Source of the DNA: Polyporus tsugae
Taxonomy: Eukaryota > Basidiomycota > Agaricomycetes > Polyporales > Polyporaceae
Length of the DNA stretch: 64,000 nt
NCBI GenBank assembly: GCA_024305745.1
Contig: JAHRBS010000001.1
Coordinates: 434,001-498,000 of the forward strand
Direction: 5' to 3'
Part shown: in pieces, positions 59,097 to 64,000 of the stretch
Layout: each line of letters opens with the position of its first letter
Numbering within the stretch: the first letter of the stretch is position 1
Translations under genes and position numbers: made by a program
The notes under the pieces: model-generated
Seen by the model: only the letters and a program-made list of their open reading frames with translations
What the model was told of the DNA's origin: nothing
Database searches by the model: none

Positions 59097-60120
59097 TCAT
59101 GACAGGTTAAACACGTCTTCTCCCTCCTCGGCAGCGTACCCAGGTCGCCGTGTGCCCGCAACAACGGGCCCCGCGAATTGGCCGGCATCCGCGATATCTA
59201 CTGTAGGCTCCTCGAGCGCATCCGGCCCGCCCGTGGTGAGCTGTATCGGGCGCAGCGGCGTGATCAGAGGGACGGAGAGCCTGGGTTCAAGGACAGCGGT
59301 GACGCCTTGCGCTTGGCCGTGGCTAGGCGACTTCGGATCCGACTTGCGGGGCGCCTGGAATCGCGCTCCCTGTGGTCGCGGTCAGGATGGGGTCGGCGCG
59401 CGGAATGGGATGGGGTTGGGATGGGGGATGGTCGATCGAGGTACCCCTACGGAACGACGATCGCGAGCGGCGGTTAGTCTGACACGCTTGACCGCGCATG
59501 AGGCGAAGCAAGTCCCAAGAGCTGTTGCCGGAACCGTCTTCGTCGAATGCGTTGCCGGAAGTGGAACTTTGTCCGCTCTCACCGCCGTCTTCGTTATCCC
59601 CGGATGTTGGTCTCGAGTCCGTGGCTGAGCCCGGGCTGCAGTCCTTGCTGCTTCGGAAGTGGCCAGCGGATGCGGAGTGGGAGATGATCCGACAATCGAG
59701 CATGTCGTCAGGAATGGACTGCACCAGCACGCGTCAGTCCACCGGCGATGGAGTGTCTCGACGGACACAGACCAGCCGGAGTAGCCTGAGCAAATGCGCG
59801 GATACTGGCACGGTTTGGAGTGCCGAGCTCAGGCGATTCGCTGGAAAGAGACGGATTAGACACCTCGGCACTGGGAGGTGTCGGCTGCGCTCCGTGTTCG
59901 CAGGGGTCCTGGAGGGCCGAACCCGGGGCGCAAACTTGGCATTCTTCCCTCCAGATAACGGACTTTCCAACTCCGAGAGGGTTGGATGGGTGAGAGGGGG
60001 GTCGAGGACAGTAGGAGGGTGAGCCGGTGAGGAGGGGTCAAGGAGGGGTTGTACCTTCCGCAGAGGAGAACGGCAGGAGCTACTCGCGCGTAATGAAGGC
60101 CAACTCGACGCGCGACGTTG
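59097..60120 (-). CDS. Hypothetical gene, multi-exon, boundaries uncertain
   Basis: The 3' part reads as clean coding sequence: VTAVLEPRLSVPLITPLRPI, DALEEPTVDIADAGQFAGPV and RPGYAAEEGEDVFNLS, with a TGA at 59099-59097. Upstream, one exon is Ser/Asp/Gly-rich (SGDNEDGGESGQSSTSGNAF, about 59730-59440). Another begins after a pyrimidine-rich acceptor at about 59838 (ESPELGTPNRASIRAFAQAT). Pro-rich sequence lies at 60050-59890 (LDPPLTHPTLSELESPLSGG). I could not settle the start or all splice sites. No domain recognised; mostly disordered. Confidence is for a gene being present, not for its exact ends. Confidence 0.45.
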
Positions 60121-61357
60121 AAAATGGTATTCACCTTCCGACCGCAAATGAAGAGGGCCCGTCTCTTCTACTTGCAGCTCTTACTCGCTTCCACCGTTCC
60201 CGTTCAACATGCCGCTTGGAGCGACCCGGACGTAAGGAAACATGTGAGCTCGCCGTTCACCGGCTCCACATTGTGTTCTTCGTCGAGGATACACGCTCAT
60301 GTCTTCGTGTCCTGGCTGCATGATTCCCGCGTTCGTCAGTATCTGGGAGATTGATGAGAGATATCAGAACGAGCGTGAGGAGAGTCCAATGGACTAATGG
60401 GAAAGCAAGTCCGTGCAACGTCGAGACAGACGGCTCGCGGCGCTATCAATCTATGGAACGGGGTCAGAGCGTTAATCCCAAAACCCCATGGCGCAGATCT
60501 TTGCCACCCGAGCAAGACAGCCCGTATCTTGTCCATTAGAAAGACAATATTGAAACTCGCCCATCCCGCGCCCACCTACTAGCCAGGCCAGGTTGTCTAC
60601 GGCCACTTACTGGCTGAACAAGGGTTTACAGTACTTATTCCGGAACTGCTTCGCCGCTGAAAAAGCATTGTTGATAACGTCGTGGTTCGTGGTCGATCCT
60701 TGCTTCATATGCGAGGTTCCAGTATATCGGTTTGATACCCAGCTGCGAAGCTACATGTGACAAATTCACACACCGGCCTGGAAGGTTGAAAACGAAAAGG
60801 ATAAGCCCTATAGATCGGCGGCAACGGAAGGCTATATATACCTTACAGTGGCGTCCTCCGAGATGTAAAATACAGTACGCCTACCGACACATAATAGCGG
60901 CCAACATGAAGACCTCCAAGGCTGCGAGCGAGAAGGGGGAAGGAAGAGAGGTCAAGTTGAAGGTGAGGCAAAGGCGTCTATTCTTATCGACAGTCACGAG
61001 ACTTAGAGTTGAGGGCAGGTCCCAATTGGGATACTCTGACGCCCAACGAAAGTTATCGCACAACACAGGCTACAGCCCGACGAGCTCGACGTTCGACACA
61101 TCCTCAAGACGTGAGTACCCTTCATTATGGTCTCATATTGCTCCGTATGCGTCTCGTGTACGCTTCTGGTCCTTTCAGCCAACGTTTGTGTGGTCGGAAG
61201 GCTTGAACTGCGCTGGATGGATTCTCCGAGGTCTGGATGAGGGCGTCCGCCAACTCCGTCTCCTCGTTCTCTGTCTTCCTAAATGTCCTCCCCGATTGGC
61301 CCCAGTTTCTCTTCTAACACTTTGTTTTCTTCCCAGTAATCTTTCAGCAAGAACATC
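60121..61357. other. Intergenic and RPS2 upstream region
   Basis: The RPS2 promoter and 5' UTR. Pyrimidine-rich stretches ending in AG (CTTTCAG near 61180; TTCTTCCCAG near 61335) suggest one or more 5' UTR introns, as is common for fungal ribosomal protein genes. A long frame that runs from 60732 into the RPS2 coding region is accidental, because it reads through introns. Confidence 0.5.
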
Positions 61358-61655
61358 ATGGCCGACTCTGGACGCGGACGCGGTGGATTCGGGCGTGGAC
61401 GTGGTGACCGCGGACGGGGCCGTCGAGGGCCCCGCCGCGGCGGCCGCAAGGACGAGGAGAAGGAGTGGTGAGTACCCATCCAACATCCCACAGCCCCTTC
61501 CCCATCCCAACGCGTGCACGCCCCCCAGGGTCCCCGTCACCAAGCTCGGCCGTCTCGTGAAAGATGGCAAGATCCGGTCGATGGAGGAGATATACCTCTT
61601 CTCGCTCCCCGTCAAGGAGTACCAGATCATCGACTTCTTCCTCCCCAAGCTCAAG

Positions 61656-61690
<35 letters not shown>

Positions 61691-62254
61691 GACCCGCGCC
61701 GGCCAGCGCACTCGCTTCAAGGCGTTCGTCGCGATCGGCGACTCGGACGGCCACGTCGGCCTCGGTGTCAAGTGCGCGAAGGAGGTCGCGACCGCTATCC
61801 GCGGCGCCATCATCCTCGCCAAGCTCTCCGTTATCCCCGTCCGCAGGGGTTACTGGGGTGCCAACCTCGGTGAGCCTCACACCGTGCCCTCGAAGGTGTC
61901 TGGCAAGGTCGGCTCCGTTATGTGCCGTCTCATTCCCGCGCCCCGTGGTACCGGTCTCGTTGCTGCCCCCGCATCGAAGCGTATGCTCCAGCTTGCGGGT
62001 ATCGAGGACTGCTACACACAGTCGAAGGGTTCGACCGCGACGATGGGTAACTTCTTGAAGGCTACCTTCGCTGCCGTACGTATCCCACCTCTTCGCTGGG
62101 TTGAGATCGTGACTTATAGGATGCTCGCGTGCAGATCACGAAAACGTACTCGTACCTCACACCCGACCTCTGGCGCGAGATTGCTCTCTCCAAGTACCCG
62201 TACGACGAGCACAGCGGGCACCTACAGCTCGCGCAGGGCAAGAAGGCGTACTAG
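61358..62254 (+). CDS. rps2: 40S ribosomal protein uS5 (RPS2)
   Basis: Structural protein of the small subunit at the mRNA entry channel, needed for decoding fidelity and 40S maturation. Three exons (61358-61467, 61529-62075, 62135-62254) give exactly 259 codons, 258 residues. The N-terminus is an RGG-rich tail ([20 protein letters not shown]), typical of this protein and a usual arginine methylation target. The S5 N-terminal domain includes [34 protein letters not shown] and [19 protein letters not shown]; the C-terminal domain includes [20 protein letters not shown]. It ends [11 protein letters not shown]. The first intron splits Trp in [17 protein letters not shown]. Intact. Confidence 0.97.
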
Positions 62255-63347
62255 ACGCCTTCGGCTCTGGATGAGGTTCGGGGAGGTTTGATCGTTGATT
62301 GCATCTCTGTATTGCTGCTGTGTTTCTAGCACCTTCTCTCTGCCACCAAAACGTTTAGGGATGTCATTATTACCATGATGCAATATGACAATGACTCCAT
62401 GCACGACTGTATCCGTCGATGTCGCTTCACATCTGGTCCCCTAAGGCATTGCATTCAAGTTTGGTGCGCGAACCAACGTCCAGTATCTGGACGCCCAGAC
62501 ACTTGGGATGCGATGTGAGTACTTAATACTAGGAATTCGTCTACGTCAAGGTGAAGACGCTGATCTAGTACGTATGTACATAGGTGGCATCGATACTGGT
62601 GAGACGGTACGGTCTCGAGTCCAGTTCGTAGCTCTGAGCTCACTCATCACGGGTGAATTGCAAGGCACGTCTTGGTGGCGAGTAGAGGGCTGTAGAGGAT
62701 CATGGCTCGGGTTATGTTGATCGTGGCGATCACTTGGCCCAGAACCCACCCCCGCTCCTTGGACTGACGCTTTCGTTGTCGAGACTAGCGTCAAACTTGT
62801 TGAATCAGGAAGGGTTTGAGCAAGAAGCTTCTCGCCAGCGTCATTGTCTCCGAGTGTCATGGCCAGGCTCCCTGCCGTCAATATTAATGGGGGAGAGCAG
62901 ATTGCGCGTTGATACTGTAGTCGACTACTTAGATTGCACCAGAATCGGTAGTGGTTCACATATACCGCCCTTCCATGGCGGAATCGAGACGATGTATGCC
63001 ATGCCGGCCATACAGCCAGTAACAAGTCGTCCAGGATATAGCAGGCGTCTGGCAGGTGTACACTATTCTGATAATCAGAGAGAAGAGACTGCTAGACATA
63101 CGTCGAGGACATGACGTTGAATATTGGCCGTGGTGCAGCAAAGTGCAGTGGTGGTTAGTGCCAGCAGCCAGGCTGCGTGCATGGCGCATGGCCCGGCGTG
63201 TTGGCAATGATGCGGCCCGAATGTGGGCTTGCCGGCCGGAGGTGAGGGTGCCGAGGGGCCGCGTTGTACCACTTGATTAGTAAGCCGAGGATAGCCTGGC
63301 AGTCAGGACTCAACGTCTTACCCAACTCCAGACTACAAACTACCGGA
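62255..63347. other. Intergenic, RPS2 3' flank and promoter of the second transcription factor copy
   Basis: A minus-strand frame (63025-62546) has no motif and no supporting promoter. The last 150 bp match the upstream region of the transcription factor at 58548 in inverted orientation. Confidence 0.45.
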
Positions 63348-64000
63348 ATGTCTACCGAGGAGGTCGAAATCCGCTCGCGGCTGAAACATTCAAGAGCCTG
63401 CGAGTTTTGCAGGCGGAGGAAAGGTGCGCCGATTCACCTGCAGCTCAGGACTGCGCCGATGTTCCCGAACATTGCTGAAAGCGAGGCTCAGTTGGTTGTG
63501 AGTTCCAGGTTTTTCTGGCCTTGCATCCTGCATCGATGCCCAATTTTCTGCCGATGTGCAGGTGATGCGGCAGACAGGGCAGATAACCGCTGCTCCATGT
63601 GTATTGCTCACGGCATGGAATGCCGGTACGACCCTACTAGAAAGGTACGTCTGCGCGCGGGTCTCGTCTGTCAGTAGTTTTGTCTTACACTCAGACAGAT
63701 GAACCGGCCTACAAAGAAGTGAGTGTGATTTTTTGCTCGGCATCTTGCCGCAGGAAGTCAGAGCTGGGTATTCTCGTCACCGCCCGTGGACGCCGAGAAC
63801 GTGTTTGGTTTGTCTTCGATGGCTGGCGCCTGCGTTCACAGTACTTTCCATGGTGTCGAACCTTTAATAAAGAGATCTAAGGCCAGGAAACAGCTCGGTT
63901 GAGAAGTTATTCTCCAGATCTTCACTAGGGAAGGACGCGGGTCAGGTAAACTTACCCGTTTCACCAAAAACCTCCGGATTAGTCTCCAGAAAGGCTCTGA
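63348..64000 (+). CDS. Second Zn2Cys6 transcription factor copy, N-terminal exons, runs off the window
   Basis: Paralogue of the gene at 54178-58548 on the opposite strand. The ATG at 63348 starts MSTEEVEIRSRLKHSRACEF, followed by CRRRK, an intron, then AADRADNRCSMCIAHGMECR and YDPTRK. Another intron precedes the small exon MNRPTKK (about 63698-63720, GTGAGT donor). The introns are also recognisably alike (CCCGAACATTGCTGAAA, CCTTGCATCCTGCATCGA-like, and GTGTGATTTTTTGC after the small exon). The rest of the gene, if present, lies beyond 64000, so I cannot say whether it is a full gene or a truncated duplicate. The first intron here has an open frame right through (GAPIHLQ ... FCRCAGDAAD), unlike copy 1. 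Confidence 0.65.

Noticed and set aside
60732..62291. A 519-codon open frame overlapping RPS2
   Set aside because: It reads through the RPS2 introns and 5' UTR and its upstream half is unlike any protein. The RPS2 model with two consensus introns gives exactly the expected protein.
62546..63025. Minus-strand 159-codon frame downstream of RPS2
   Set aside because: No motif, no promoter signal, and it lies in DNA with similar frames on the other strand. Not enough to call a gene.

Overview
The window reads as nuclear DNA of a basidiomycete fungus, most likely a wood-decay agaricomycete of the polypore type. The genes are eukaryotic and split by many short GT-AG introns of about 50-70 nt. The coding DNA is GC-rich. 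Several families are typical of agaricomycetes: a polyporopepsin-like aspartic protease, small BTB and F-box proteins, and a small secreted cysteine-rich protein of the 'zygote-specific' type. There are no bacterial operons, and I saw no rRNA, tRNA or CRISPR.

Layout. 0.1-2.3 kb (-): a multi-exon O-methyltransferase. 3.3-4.5 kb (-): a four-unit polyubiquitin gene. 5.8-7.5 kb: two small candidate genes. 7.8-10.0 kb (+): a cytochrome P450. 11.0-15.2 kb (+): UPF2 of nonsense-mediated decay. 15.8-19.7 kb (+): an ATRIP/Rad26-like checkpoint protein, followed by a decayed second copy of its last exon and 3' flank. 21.7-23.3 kb (+): a class A flavoprotein monooxygenase.

23.1-39.1 kb is the most striking part: an old tandem duplication with a unit of about 7.1-7.7 kb. 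The inferred ancestral order is monooxygenase, BTB gene 1, BTB gene 2, aspartic protease. Both ends of the duplicated unit lay inside genes. The internal junction near 30.2 kb therefore joins a 3' fragment of the protease (-) to a 3' fragment of the monooxygenase (+). The full-length genes survive only at the outer edges. Of the four BTB copies, one is intact in each unit (second position in unit 1, first position in unit 2) and the reciprocal copies are pseudogenes. This is a textbook reciprocal loss.

39.1-49.9 kb is gene-poor. It holds a small secreted protein gene, hairpin-rich dispersed repeats (one pair in inverted orientation around 46.0-47.1 kb), AT-richer stretches and a segment dense in GCAAG/TTGCAA words. 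49.9-51.3 kb (+): an F-box protein. 52.1-53.6 kb: what looks like a decayed multi-exon gene.

54.2-58.5 kb (-): a Zn2Cys6 transcription factor. Its N-terminal exons, introns and promoter-proximal DNA recur on the opposite strand at 63.2-64 kb, running off the window. Between these inverted copies lie a hypothetical gene (59.1-60.1 kb, -) and ribosomal protein uS5/RPS2 (61.4-62.3 kb, +).

The genes do not form one pathway. Housekeeping genes (ubiquitin, UPF2, ATRIP, RPS2) are interspersed with fast-evolving accessory genes (OMT, P450, monooxygenase, protease, BTB, F-box, transcription factor). No polyketide synthase, peptide synthetase or terpene cyclase is present, so I do not call a biosynthetic cluster. 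Similarities between copies were read by eye; no alignment or database search was run.
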